From Brasilonema sp. CT11 (GTDB lineage Bacteria; Cyanobacteriota; Cyanobacteriia; Cyanobacteriales; Nostocaceae), in NCBI RefSeq assembly GCF_017982655.1, contig NZ_JABXYX010000040.1, positions 1 to 59,789 on the forward strand: DNA of 59,789 bases, in the 5' to 3' direction. The notes beneath the pieces were generated by a model. The model was not told the DNA's origin. It did not search any database and worked only from the letters and a program-made list of their open reading frames with translations. The translations under genes and the position numbers were made by a program. Below, piece after piece: positions 50,810 through 59,689 of the stretch (within the stretch, counting starts at the first letter, position 1; each line of letters starts with the position of its first letter).

Positions 50810-51157
50810 CTAACGCCAGCCTTTTTCAGCTTGCTCTAACACATAAGCGGATAAATCTTGTATTTCTTGTTTGCTAAGGCGATCTTCGTAGGCTGGCATA
50901 TTATTTTTGCCATTAGTTACAATCGAGGAAATTGCTTCAATGGAATCCATATGATATTTTTTTAGTGCTTTTAATTTTAAATTCTTGCCTCGTCTAATAA
51001 TGTTGCTACCGTTAATATGACAACCAGCACATTGAACACTAAATATTTTTTCGGCGTTCACTGTATCTGTCGCTAATGCTGTAGGAATGAAGTTCAGATT
51101 TAAGACAATGAATGTCAGTAAGAGAATGATGATTAGCTTTTTCAATTTGATACTCAT
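50810..51157 (-). CDS. cytochrome c6-like protein
   Basis: The 115 residues carry a Sec signal (KLIIILLLTFIVLNLNFIPT, cut after ALA), so the mature protein is in the thylakoid lumen or periplasm. The haem motif CAGCH and the Met ligand in NGKNNMPAYEDRL match cytochrome c6, as does the C-terminus DLSAYVLEQAEKGW. Cytochrome c6 carries electrons to photosystem I or oxidase. The gene lies just before a P450, but the P450 should be cytoplasmic, so direct electron transfer is doubtful. Confidence 0.88.
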   Translation of the reverse strand: MSIKLKKLIIILLLTFIVLNLNFIPTALATDTVNAEKIFSVQCAGCHINGSNIIRRGKNLKLKALKKYHMDSIEAISSIVTNGKNNMPAYEDRLSKQEIQDLSAYVLEQAEKGWR

Positions 51158-51213
51158 TTCTATATCACAGAAAGTTGGATTCTTGGGTTAACAATTTCTA
51201 TTTTCAAACAAGC

Positions 51214-51310
51214 TTTGGCGATACGCGCAGCGTCAAGCCTCCGGCTTATCGCCCGTTAGCGCAGCGTGTCCGTAAGGACTCAGGGCAGACGCAATCATGC
51301 GTATCGCCAA
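51214..51310. mobile_element. 97-bp palindromic element with perfect 13-bp inverted ends
   Basis: TTTGGCGATACGC (51214-51226) and GCGTATCGCCAAA (51298-51310) are exact inverted ends. Inside are GTCAAGCCTCCGGCTTATCG and GCGCAGCGTGTC, AGGACTCAGGG. Pieces of the same family occur at 17889-17976, 21089-21176, 40275-40312 and 56684-56712. Confidence 0.75.
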
Positions 51311-51419
51311 ACAATTGATTTCTACAAGCTACATAGCTAAATCTCCTTTGCTGGGTAGAATTCTGATGCTCTATCTGTTGATTATCATCCTATAGAGTGT
51401 CAGGAAAATCACGACTTAG

Positions 51420-52889
51420 ATGAATCGCAACCGTTCATTATTGGCTGTCGCCGCACTATTGCTGATTGCCTTTTCTTGGTGGGGTGTCATTACAGCGCAA
51501 ACTGGGTTACTGGTGCGTCACCTTAACCGTGAAGGAGTGCCTATGCTATACGTTGCACCACGTAACGCCGAGAAGATACCAGGTGTCCTTATCGCCCACG
51601 GTTATGCAGGTTCTAAGCAGTTGATGTTGGGTTACGCCCACGTTTTAGCACACGCAGGTTACGCCGTGATGCTGTGGGATTTCAACAGTCATGGGGCTAA
51701 CGCCAAACCACTGGAACGTGGTTCACTTCAGCAAAATCTAGATGTTGCTTATGCAGCAATCTTGGAACAGCCGGAGGTTGATTCGTCGCGTTTAGCAATG
51801 CTCGGTCATTCTATGGGGAGTGGTGCAGTCATGTCAGCCGGTATTGAGAATGTAAACCGTTTTGCTGCTACTGTTGCCGTTTCGCCCACGGGTGCGGCGG
51901 TAACGCCCAAAGCGCCGCGTAATCTCCAGTTGCAAGCAGGTTCTTGGGAAGGAGCTTTTGTTGGGAATGCACAGCGGTTATTGAAGGCGGCGGGAGGAGA
52001 AAATGAAAATTTGGCTGCTGGCAGAGGACGCCAACTTGTCGTCATTCCCAACGCTGAACACATCACAATTTTGTTTCGCAATCCTAGCCACCAAGCTGCT
52101 AAAAACTGGCTTGATAGCACTTTTGGAGTGCAACGTACTAGTCACTACGTTGATCGTCGGATGATTTGGTATTTCTTGCACTTGTTCGCGTGGCTGGCTT
52201 TACTTGGTGCAGTTGCTTCTATGAAAGAGGACACGGGCAAATTCTCCACATCTTCTAAAACGTCACTACGTTTTTTCTCTGGTTTAAGAAGCTGGGGAGG
52301 TTTGCTGATAGCACCGTTTGTAGCAAGTGGTGTACTGGTGTTACTGAGTCCTAGTGGCGATATTAACAGTTTGGGTGGCTTGCTGGTAGGCGGTGCAGTA
52401 AGTATTTGGTTCGGCGTTGCGGGTTTGGTTTGGTTGGCTGTGATGTTTCGCTTACCACGTCCTACACTACGAACTGTTGGTTTAGGCATAGCACTATTTG
52501 TAGTATTGTGGATTGCCTTTGGTGCAATGGCACAGGTGGTGTGGCTACAGTGGTGGCTTATTCCGGCGCGTTTAAAGTTATTTCCCCTGATGTCAATCGT
52601 TTGTTTTCCTTGGTTTTTGGCATCTGGAGTCGCACAACAAGACGTTGGAGTTGGAAAACTAATTTTGTGGTGGCTAGGGCAAAGTGTGATTTTGATCGGG
52701 GGCTTTATTTTGGTGCTTTACTTATTGCCTGAACTTAGTTTTATTTTTCTTTTGCTACCATTGTTTCCTTTGATTATAGGGATTTTTTCCTATGCTTGCA
52801 GCTTGTATAAAGAAATTTGGAGTTATGCCCTTGGCAGTGCGTTATTGTTTGGCTGGATACTAGCTGCTGCCTTTCCTTTAGCTAGCTAG
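51420..52889 (+). CDS. alpha/beta-hydrolase fused to a C-terminal membrane domain
   Basis: The 489 residues start with a membrane anchor (LLAVAALLLIAFSWWGVIT). A hydrolase domain (about 30-240) has VLIAHGYAGSKQLM, the elbow GHSMGSGAVM and a histidine in NAEHITILF. From about residue 245 on there are seven or so hydrophobic segments (MIWYFLHLFAWLALLGAV through LFGWILAAAFPLA). The catalytic acid is not obvious. Dienelactone-hydrolase-like domains are known in many such fusions, but this function is unknown. Confidence 0.85.
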   Translation: MNRNRSLLAVAALLLIAFSWWGVITAQTGLLVRHLNREGVPMLYVAPRNAEKIPGVLIAHGYAGSKQLMLGYAHVLAHAGYAVMLWDFNSHGANAKPLERGSLQQNLDVAYAAILEQPEVDSSRLAMLGHSMGSGAVMSAGIENVNRFAATVAVSPTGAAVTPKAPRNLQLQAGSWEGAFVGNAQRLLKAAGGENENLAAGRGRQLVVIPNAEHITILFRNPSHQAAKNWLDSTFGVQRTSHYVDRRMIWYFLHLFAWLALLGAVASMKEDTGKFSTSSKTSLRFFSGLRSWGGLLIAPFVASGVLVLLSPSGDINSLGGLLVGGAVSIWFGVAGLVWLAVMFRLPRPTLRTVGLGIALFVVLWIAFGAMAQVVWLQWWLIPARLKLFPLMSIVCFPWFLASGVAQQDVGVGKLILWWLGQSVILIGGFILVLYLLPELSFIFLLLPLFPLIIGIFSYACSLYKEIWSYALGSALLFGWILAAAFPLAS

Positions 52890-52909
52890 ACCGATTCTTC
52901 ACGCTTTGC

Positions 52910-53308
52910 TCATTCGGTTGCTTCACACGTGACTAGGTTTACAAGCCTTGAAGCAATCTCGTTGACTGGGAGGACAAAATCTACAGCCCCGGTGGAAATG
53001 GCAGCGTCGGGCATATCGAAAAACTCGCTAGTACTATCATTAGAGGTAATAACCTTACCGCCCATCTGATGAATCGCCTGCACCCCCAAAGCGCCATCAT
53101 TACTTGTACCACTGAGGATTACGGCTATTGCCCGCTGTTTGAAACTAGCTGCCACTGACTCCAACAGCAAGTCGGCAGAAGGGCGGCCAAAATCCACGAA
53201 TACGGCTTGCGAAAGGCAAATAGTACCGTTTGCAGTGACTAGCAGGTGTTCGTTTGGGGGAGCAAAGTAGATAATGGACGGTCGTAATAACTCTCCTCCA
53301 GTAAAAAT
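52910..53308 (-). pseudogene. CheB-like protein-glutamate methylesterase, N-terminally truncated
   Basis: The open stretch encodes IYFAPPNEHLLVTANGTICL, then VDFGRPSADLLLESVAASF, AVILSGTSNDGALGVQAIH, MGGKVITSNDSTSEFFDMPD and AVDFVLPVNEIA. This is the second half of the CheB methylesterase domain including its catalytic Asp (GTSNDGA). The N-terminal half with the nucleophile serine (SxGG) and histidine is missing, an in-frame TGA lies at 53309-53311, and there is no ATG (GTG 53197 is the first formal start). It is a relic of a CheB or CheB-CheR sensory protein. Confidence 0.75.
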
Positions 53309-53558
53309 TCAGTCAAGTGTCTTTGTTGCTGGATTTGGTGCAATTTAAGCAGGCACTTTGGAGCAAGCACTGTTTTGCTCATTTGCCAAGAAACTGACTC
53401 TGTAGTACCACTAGCAGAATTTGTCTCGCTGCTTTCACGAAAATAACTACTACTGTTGCAGCTAACTTCTAGCTAAAGAATTAATCAATCTTAAGTTTTA
53501 AAGTATATTTAAATACAAATTTTCCGAGTTAATGGCTTGAATTTAGCGATCGCTGCAA

Positions 53559-53864
53559 TTGTTCTGTGCAATAAACATTGGTCATGTTTTAGCATACGCG
53601 CCAAAATCACCGGATGGAATATGGCTCGATGTCGCAGTCCGCGAGATTATTGAGGAAATTGCAAGCATTGAGCTTGAACGAGCTATACAAACTGGTGTTT
53701 ACAATAAGTGTCCGGTTGTAACAAAATTAATTGACGAAGGCGGAGTCCAAGAAAGACAATTAGCTCAAACATATCGGAGTTATGCAATTGCAGTAGGGAA
53801 TACTCATCCCAGAACAGCCGCAATATTACGTTGCATCGCTGATAGTTATAACTTTGATGCTTAA
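53559..53864 (+). CDS. conserved cyanobacterial hypothetical, possibly fragmentary
   Basis: The 101 residues include YAPKSPDGIWLDVAVREIIE, ASIELERAIQTGVYNKCPVV, KLIDEGGVQERQLAQTYRSY and ANPRTAAIL-like NTHPRTAAILRCIADSYNFD. This resembles a family of hypothetical proteins linked with cyanobacterial accessory genes, whose members usually run further at the C-terminus. The start is a non-ATG codon and there is no ribosome site, so the N-terminus may be lost. Function unknown. Confidence 0.5.
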   Translation: MFCAINIGHVLAYAPKSPDGIWLDVAVREIIEEIASIELERAIQTGVYNKCPVVTKLIDEGGVQERQLAQTYRSYAIAVGNTHPRTAAILRCIADSYNFDA

Positions 53865-54023
53865 AAAGAAGATAATTGGGCAGAGTTAGAGGACTATTGA
53901 GAGAAGCCTAGCTAATTATTTTCTACCTAACGGATGTACCACCAGAGAAAATATTGCGTCAACATAAAAGATAGACAGAATGTCGATAAATTTGTATAAG
54001 TTAAATCTCAACCTGAATTGAAG

Positions 54024-54803
54024 ATGCCTAATAACATAAAAGAGCAAATTACAAACGACCTGCAACAAGCTAAACAAACCGGACAACTCAGAACAGAACG
54101 GATTCGAGAAATTGTCAAAGCCGCAGTTTCTCAGGTTGTTTCTGAATTCAAAGAAGGTTCTACTGAACTTCGCACTATTGTGAAAGATGCTGTGAGTACA
54201 GTTGTTGAGAACTTGCAAGACAAAGGTGGAGAACTAAAAGAAGAAGTGACGGCATCTATTGAAGGAGCCTTGGAAGCCGTTAATAGTAAAAGACATGAAA
54301 ATATTGCAAAAACCCAAGCTGAAGTGAAACAGCTACAAATTAAGTTGGATGAAGAAGAAGAGAATATCCAGCGAGAAGTAGATGGAATTTTAACAGAAAT
54401 TCAAGACACGAGCCAAGAAAAATCAGCTAGTTCAAAAACCGCGATCGATTCTGCTGTCGATGCTATTAAAGATAGTGAGGAATTTTCACTACTGAAGAAA
54501 CGCTATGCTCAACTACGAGCACAGTTGGCTATAGTCCAAGCTAACTTAGCTGCACGTTATGGTGGACGTTCTGAGGAAGTGAAGGGACATTTAGACGACG
54601 CGAAAACCTGGTTTAACCAAGCTCGTCCACAAGCAGAAGCGGTGGTTACACAGGTACAAGAAAAAAGCTCGCAACTGGATGAGAAGATTGGGGAAGCTGG
54701 TACGGCGATCGCCAAAAAAGAACGTCAAATCCGACAAATCTTAAGAGAGTTGCTTTTAACAGCGGCTGACAAGATTAAAGACAAAGAACCGATTAATAAA
54801 TAG
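54024..54803 (+). CDS. helical coiled-coil protein, apolipoprotein-like
   Basis: From ATG 54024 (MPNNIKEQITNDL) the 259 residues are almost wholly charged amphipathic helix (REIVKAAVSQVVSEFKEGST, ELKEEVTASIEGALEAV, QLKIK-like coiled coil at 95-125). No signal or catalytic motif is seen. The pattern of KDAVSTVV and LEAV repeats is like apolipoprotein/LEA-type stress proteins. Homologues are often misnamed histidine kinase. Two terminators follow. Confidence 0.75.
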   Translation: MPNNIKEQITNDLQQAKQTGQLRTERIREIVKAAVSQVVSEFKEGSTELRTIVKDAVSTVVENLQDKGGELKEEVTASIEGALEAVNSKRHENIAKTQAEVKQLQIKLDEEEENIQREVDGILTEIQDTSQEKSASSKTAIDSAVDAIKDSEEFSLLKKRYAQLRAQLAIVQANLAARYGGRSEEVKGHLDDAKTWFNQARPQAEAVVTQVQEKSSQLDEKIGEAGTAIAKKERQIRQILRELLLTAADKIKDKEPINK

Positions 54804-54819
54804 ATATTGGCGCTCACAA

Positions 54820-54852
54820 AAAAGAGTCCGTATTTGCGGACTCTTTTTTGTA
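54820..54852 (+). terminator. rho-independent terminator, bidirectional
   Basis: AAAAGAGTCCG (54820-54830) pairs with CGGACTCTTTT (54837-54847), with A-run before and T-run after, just past the coiled-coil gene. Confidence 0.93.
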
Positions 54853-54857
54853 TTTGA

Positions 54858-54880
54858 AAACCTGCAGATGCAGGTTTTTT
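54858..54880 (+). terminator. second hairpin terminator
   Basis: AAACCTGCA (54858-54866) pairs with TGCAGGTTT (54869-54877), then TTT. Short loop. It can serve either strand; the Pmp3 gene on the minus strand ends at 54928. Confidence 0.75.
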
Positions 54881-54927
54881 CTTCTGTGTCAGCGCCACTT
54901 GTTGTCGCTGGGATAATTTACTGGACT

Positions 54928-55119
54928 TTAGTATACTTGCTCTCCATTCAATTTATCTTCGTACTTAGCAATAACCCAAACTGCGTGAATACTGCCAGGA
55001 AGCCAACCTAAAAGTGTTAGCAAAACGTTAATCACTAAAGTCGGACCAATTCCAGTTGTCAAGAAAACACCTAAAGGGGGAATAACCAAACCAAGAACCA
55101 AACGGAGTAGTTTCGTCAT
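54928..55119 (-). CDS. YqaE/Pmp3-family small membrane protein
   Basis: The 63 residues form two membrane helices: LVLGLVIPPLGVFLTTGIG and LVINVLLTLLGWLPGSIHAV, ending WVIAKYEDK. This is the UPF0057/Pmp3 family, linked in plants and yeast with salt and cold tolerance and membrane potential. Complete. Confidence 0.93.
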   Translation of the reverse strand: MTKLLRLVLGLVIPPLGVFLTTGIGPTLVINVLLTLLGWLPGSIHAVWVIAKYEDKLNGEQVY

Positions 55120-55262
55120 AATTTCACTGCTACTTTTTCAAAATTTGTTTTCACTTACATTTTCCGGAATTAACCGAAAGAATAACTCTTCCAGAGGAAT
55201 TATTTTAATTCAGCTTTAAGTAGAGATCAGAAGGCGTCGTCCCTACAATTTATTGCTGATAT

Positions 55263-55676
55263 TTAACTCGAAGGTAGTTGTGCTTTGTCCTTGACGGCAT
55301 TTTCACTACCAGTTAAAATTCTTCTTTCAGTAAAGTAGTTGTTAATTAAAGTACTAGCAAAAGAAAGAACAACTGGACCAAGAAGAAAAGCAATTAATCC
55401 GTGAACTTGGAACCCAGGAGCTAAAAAGGCGGCTATTGAGAAACAAATACCGTTAACAACGAGTGAAAATGCTCCCAAGCTTACTAAGTTAAGTGGCAAA
55501 GAAAGAGCTGATAGAACTGGCTTAACTGAACCATTCACAAAGCCTATAAGTAAACCAGCAACCAAAGCCGATACAAAGTTACTAATGTTGACACCAGGAA
55601 CAACTAAGTCAACAATTAGCAAGCTCAAAGCTGTTATTAGAGTCGTTAAAAATGTTGGCAGTAATGTTGGGGGCAT
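55263..55676 (-). CDS. phage-holin-family/DUF360 membrane protein
   Basis: The 137 residues have four membrane helices and family sequence: LLPTFLTTLITALSLLIVD, VSALVAGLLIGFVNGSVKPV and LPLNLVSLGAFSLVVNGICF. The family (PF04020) is widespread in non-phage bacteria and its role is unknown despite the name. It follows the Pmp3 gene in the same orientation upstream by 143 bases; both may respond to stress. Confidence 0.9.
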   Translation of the reverse strand: MPPTLLPTFLTTLITALSLLIVDLVVPGVNISNFVSALVAGLLIGFVNGSVKPVLSALSLPLNLVSLGAFSLVVNGICFSIAAFLAPGFQVHGLIAFLLGPVVLSFASTLINNYFTERRILTGSENAVKDKAQLPSS

Positions 55677-55940
55677 AAATTTTTTCCTAAAAACTAACTT
55701 GAGAAGATGTTTTTAGCATCGTTCCTCTATCTTGAAATGATCAGATGCGTGTCAACCTCTCTAGTAAGGTAGATTTCCTATTACGCCATTTGGCTAGTTT
55801 TGAAAATAATTGAGAGTTAAGTGTTATTAAGAAAATAAAGAGTTTGTTGTTAGCTAATTATAAAGAAAATATTAAATTGGTAAGGTGCATTACTGTTGGT
55901 TAACGCACCCTACACTGACTTTGATAAATGTCCTTTATAA

Positions 55941-56282
55941 CTATTCTGATGGTGCTGCATTTGACTTAAAATAAAGCGATGATTTATACAAAACTTGTTC
56001 TTGATGAGTTTCTAAAGTGCAATCCGATAAAGGATAAGCGACACAGGTGATTGTGTAGCCAGCTTCCACTTCATGCGGACGTAGAAATTTTTGCTCACTT
56101 TGATCAACTTCCCCACTGATGATTTTGGCAACACAGGCGGAACATTCCCCTTGATTGCATCCTGAAGGAAGACGGATACCAGCTTCTTGAGCGATATCAA
56201 GAATATATTGATCATCTGGGACTTCAATGGTGCGATCCAATCCGATTCCAGAATTGACGAGTCGAACTTGATAAACTGTCAT
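55941..56282 (-). CDS. [2Fe-2S] ferredoxin, plant type
   Basis: The 113 residues carry the cluster motif C-x4-C-x2-C in SGCNQGECSACVAKI with the fourth cysteine in YTITCVAYP. The loop CNQGEC differs from PetF (CRAGAC), so this is one of the minor ferredoxins. It has a C-terminal extension (EQVLYKSSLYFKSNAAPSE) beyond the usual end. Electron carrier with unknown partner. Confidence 0.93.
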   Translation of the reverse strand: MTVYQVRLVNSGIGLDRTIEVPDDQYILDIAQEAGIRLPSGCNQGECSACVAKIISGEVDQSEQKFLRPHEVEAGYTITCVAYPLSDCTLETHQEQVLYKSSLYFKSNAAPSE

Positions 56283-56609
56283 GTGTGATTTTTGTAATTT
56301 TATTTATACGTAATTTACCTGTTTACTGATTTTAAAACCGCACAAGGCGCAGAGAACCCAGAGAAAATACGCTTCGCTTAATAGGTAATTTTAGAGTGGG
56401 AAGGGAGTAAGACGAAAAACTCCTGCTTGATTTGGTGAGCCAGGGCAAATAATAGATTTCCCCCTACACCCTTACACCGTTCGGCTGAGCGCTCACCTTG
56501 GCGTTGCCCCTACACCCTTATACCCCTACTACACCACGGCATAAATAAACCACCCATTCGGGATCAATGAAACGCTTACGCTGTATTGATTTTGAATTTT
56601 GAATTTTGC

Positions 56610-56650
56610 GAAAAGTTTGCGCGTCCGGGTTTCCCGGCGCAAAACTTTTC
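56610..56650. repeat. long palindrome with flanking AATTTTG repeats
   Basis: GAAAAGTTTGCGC (56610-56622) pairs with GCGCAAAACTTTTC (56637-56650) with one bulged base. TTTTGAATTTTGAATTTT-type units lie on both sides in the same orientation. Confidence 0.75.
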
Positions 56651-56683
56651 AAGACGAATTTTGAATTTTGAATTCCGCGTTCG

Positions 56684-56712
56684 CGCAGCGTGTCCCCTTG
56701 GGACTCAGCGGT
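56684..56712. repeat. fragment of the palindromic element family
   Basis: GCGCAGCGTGTCCCCTTGGG then ACTCAGCGG matches the inner part of the elements at 17889-17976 and 51214-51310. Confidence 0.65.
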
Positions 56713-56906
56713 ACTACCCTCTTGGCAAAGGTTAGTGGTCGCAAACTGAAACAAAATGCAAAAATATATAAACGTACTTGATTTAGTGCTGAGTCGATAA
56801 AGACAAGTAGAGAAAATAATTCAAAACTTTCTCAGAACTTATAATTAATTTTTCAGGACTCGCAACTCAGAAACTTTATTCGTTGATACTATTTTTGTAA
56901 ATACCC

Positions 56907-59549
56907 ATGTCTGATTATCCCCAATACCTCAGCGGAAACGACATTCGCCAAAAATTCCTTGACTTCTATGCTCAACGGGGACACCAAATTCTCCCAAGTG
57001 CTTCCCTCGTACCAGAAGATCCAACCGTACTGCTGACGATCGCGGGGATGCTACCATTTAAGCCCATCTTCCTCGGACAGCGGACAAGCGAATTCAAACG
57101 TGCTACCACTTCCCAAAAATGCATCCGCACCAATGATATCGAAAATGTTGGACGGACGAAACGGCATCACACATTCTTTGAGATGTTGGGGAACTTCAGT
57201 TTTGGGGATTATTTCAAAGAACAAGCCATAGCTTGGGGTTGGGAAATTTCCACAAAAGTCTTTAATTTATCCCCAGAACAACTCGTTGTCAGTGTCTTTG
57301 AGGAAGACGACGAAGCTTTTGGAATTTGGCGCGATAAAATTGGTGTTCAGGAAGCGCGAATCAAGCGCATGGGGGCTGATGATAACTTTTGGGCTTCTGG
57401 TCCCACAGGTCCTTGTGGTCCGTGTTCAGAAATATACTACGATTTCCACCCAGAACGTGGTGACGACAACATAGATTTAGAAGACGATACTCGATTTATC
57501 GAGTTTTATAACCTGGTGTTCATGCAATACAACCGGGATGCTGAAGGAAACTTAACACCACTGGCGAGCAAGAACATCGACACTGGGATGGGTTTGGAAA
57601 GAATGGCGCAAATCCTCCAAAGAGTTCCCAACAACTACGAAACTGATTTAATCTTCCCGATTATCAAAACAGCAGCAGAAATTGCTGGGATAGATTACGC
57701 CAAAGCTGACGAGAAAACCAAAGTCTCGTTAAAAGTGATTGGAGATCATATTCGGGCAGTTGTCCACATGATCGCCGATGAAATCCGCGCTTCTAACGTG
57801 GGACGAGGTTATATTCTGCGTCGCCTGATTCGTCGGGTTGTTCGTCATGGAAGATTGATTGGAATTGGTGGAGAGTTTACCACCCAAGTTGCGGAAACGG
57901 CGATCGCCCTCTCGGAATCAGCTTACCCCAATGTGCGCCAAAGAGAAAACGCCATCAAAGCAGAACTGCAACGAGAAGAATCTCGCTTCCTGAAAACTTT
58001 GGAACGCGGCGAAGAATTGCTGGCGGAAATTATCCAACAGGTGCAAAGCAAAGGCGAAACCCAAATTACTGGTGAAAGTGCTTTCACCTTGTACGATACT
58101 TACGGTTTCCCTCTAGAACTGACTCAAGAAATTGCTGCAGAAAACAACCTCAGCGTAGATGAGGCGGGTTTTGATGTGGAAATGGAAAAGCAGGTAGAAC
58201 GCGCCAAGGAAGCACACAAAACAATCGACTTAACGGTGCAAGGTTCTCTCGACAAGCTGGCGGAAGATATCCAGGCGACAGAATTTATCGGATACACCCA
58301 ACCTGTAGCAACATCCAAAGTCGAAGTGTTGTTGATTGGTGGCGTCTCCCAAGAAGAAGCAGAAGCCGGAACAGACGTGCAAATTGTCCTCGACCAAACT
58401 CCATTTTATGCAGAGTCGGGAGGACAAATTGGCGATCGCGGTTATCTGTCTGGTGATGGTGTCCTCGTGACAATTCACGATGTGAAAAAAGAATCTGATT
58501 TCTTTGTGCACTTCGGACGCATCGAACGCGGTACAATCCGAGTAGGAGATGCTGTGAGCGCCCAAATTGACCAAGCTTGTCGTCGTCGCCTCCAAGCTAA
58601 CCACACCGCAACTCACCTCTTGCAAGCAGCGTTGAAGAAAATTGTTGATGACTCGATATCGCAAGCAGGTTCGCTCGTGTCATTTGACAGGTTGCGCTTT
58701 GACTTCAACTGTCCCCGTGCTTTAACACCAGATGAGATACACCAAGTTGAGGAACTGGTGAACTCTTGGATAGCTGAGGCACATTCTGCCAAAGTGGAAA
58801 TTTTGCCTTTAGCCGAAGCAAAAGCCAGAGGTGCTGTCGCTATGTTCGGGGAAAAATATGGCGAAGAAGTACGCGTCATTGATTTTCAAGGTGTATCAAT
58901 GGAATTGTGCGGGGGGACTCACGTCAGTAACACTGCGGAGATAGGTATTTTCAAAATTATCTCTGAAGCAGGCGTGGCGTCAGGAGTGCGGCGAATTGAA
59001 GCTGTTTCTGGTCCTGCAATCCTAGATTACCTGAATGTACGAGATAAGGTCGTCAAAGATTTGAGCGATCGCTTCAAGGTAAAACCCGAAGAACTCCCCG
59101 ACAGAATTACAACTCTGCAAAACGAACTCAGAACCAACCAGAAGGAATTAGAAACGCTTAAATCACAACTGGCGATCGCCAAATCAGATAGTTTGCTGCA
59201 AACAGTCGAGTCTATCGGCGATTATAAAATTCTCGTCGCCAAAATGGAAGGCGTTGATTCAGAGTCCTTAAAAACTGCAGCCGAACGCTTGCTGCAAAAA
59301 CTTGGTAATGGTGCGGTGGTGTTGGGTTCTGTTCCAGAAGAAGGGAAAGTGAGTTTAGTTGCAGCTTTCAGTTCAGAAGTGAATAAGAAAGGCTTGCAAG
59401 CAGGGAAATTTGTGGGTGCGATCGCCAAAATTTGTGGCGGTGGCGGCGGCGGACGTCCAAATCTTGCACAAGCAGGCGGACGGGATGCGAGTAAATTACC
59501 AGAAGCGTTGGAAAAAGCGCAAAGTGAGTTGCGATCAGCTTTGGGTTAA
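56907..59549 (+). CDS. alaS: alanine--tRNA ligase
   Basis: The 880-residue class II synthetase charges tRNA-Ala and edits mischarged serine or glycine. The N-terminal catalytic domain has [52 protein letters not shown] and [15 protein letters not shown]. The editing domain has zinc ligands in [13 protein letters not shown] and [16 protein letters not shown]. The C-terminal part ends [18 protein letters not shown]. Complete length for the family. The next element is an IS630 gene. Confidence 0.98.
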   Translation: MSDYPQYLSGNDIRQKFLDFYAQRGHQILPSASLVPEDPTVLLTIAGMLPFKPIFLGQRTSEFKRATTSQKCIRTNDIENVGRTKRHHTFFEMLGNFSFGDYFKEQAIAWGWEISTKVFNLSPEQLVVSVFEEDDEAFGIWRDKIGVQEARIKRMGADDNFWASGPTGPCGPCSEIYYDFHPERGDDNIDLEDDTRFIEFYNLVFMQYNRDAEGNLTPLASKNIDTGMGLERMAQILQRVPNNYETDLIFPIIKTAAEIAGIDYAKADEKTKVSLKVIGDHIRAVVHMIADEIRASNVGRGYILRRLIRRVVRHGRLIGIGGEFTTQVAETAIALSESAYPNVRQRENAIKAELQREESRFLKTLERGEELLAEIIQQVQSKGETQITGESAFTLYDTYGFPLELTQEIAAENNLSVDEAGFDVEMEKQVERAKEAHKTIDLTVQGSLDKLAEDIQATEFIGYTQPVATSKVEVLLIGGVSQEEAEAGTDVQIVLDQTPFYAESGGQIGDRGYLSGDGVLVTIHDVKKESDFFVHFGRIERGTIRVGDAVSAQIDQACRRRLQANHTATHLLQAALKKIVDDSISQAGSLVSFDRLRFDFNCPRALTPDEIHQVEELVNSWIAEAHSAKVEILPLAEAKARGAVAMFGEKYGEEVRVIDFQGVSMELCGGTHVSNTAEIGIFKIISEAGVASGVRRIEAVSGPAILDYLNVRDKVVKDLSDRFKVKPEELPDRITTLQNELRTNQKELETLKSQLAIAKSDSLLQTVESIGDYKILVAKMEGVDSESLKTAAERLLQKLGNGAVVLGSVPEEGKVSLVAAFSSEVNKKGLQAGKFVGAIAKICGGGGGGRPNLAQAGGRDASKLPEALEKAQSELRSALG

Positions 59550-59565
59550 TTGTATTTTCTTGTGG

Positions 59566-59584
59566 GGCAGGCAAGATGCCTGCC
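59566..59584 (+). terminator. hairpin after alaS
   Basis: GGCAGGCA (59566-59573) pairs with TGCCTGCC (59577-59584) over a three-base loop, 17 bases past the alaS stop and followed by TAAAAAG. T-run is lacking, so it may act as a 3' end-stabilising hairpin. Confidence 0.55.
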
Positions 59585-59689
59585 TAAAAAGTTTGAAGAA
59601 ATTTGTAGGGTGGGTTACGGCTTTGCCTAATATCATGTCCGGTGGCATAGTAAGTGTATAATTTCTCTAAAAGAAAAAATTGCTGGTAT

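Larger units (their letters stand above)
56283..56906. other. repeat-rich intergenic region before alaS
   Basis: It holds a CGCACAAGGCGCAGAGAACC-type repeat (56339), G-poor CCCCTACACCCTTA units (56460-56530), AATTTTG units flanking a long palindrome (56590-56675), and the CGCAGCGTGTCCCCTTGGGA motif (56690). No gene is supported. Confidence 0.75.

Noticed and set aside
56518-56754. Minus-strand 78-codon frame before alaS
   Set aside because: It is built almost wholly of repeat DNA (STRR, palindrome, element fragment) with no family match.
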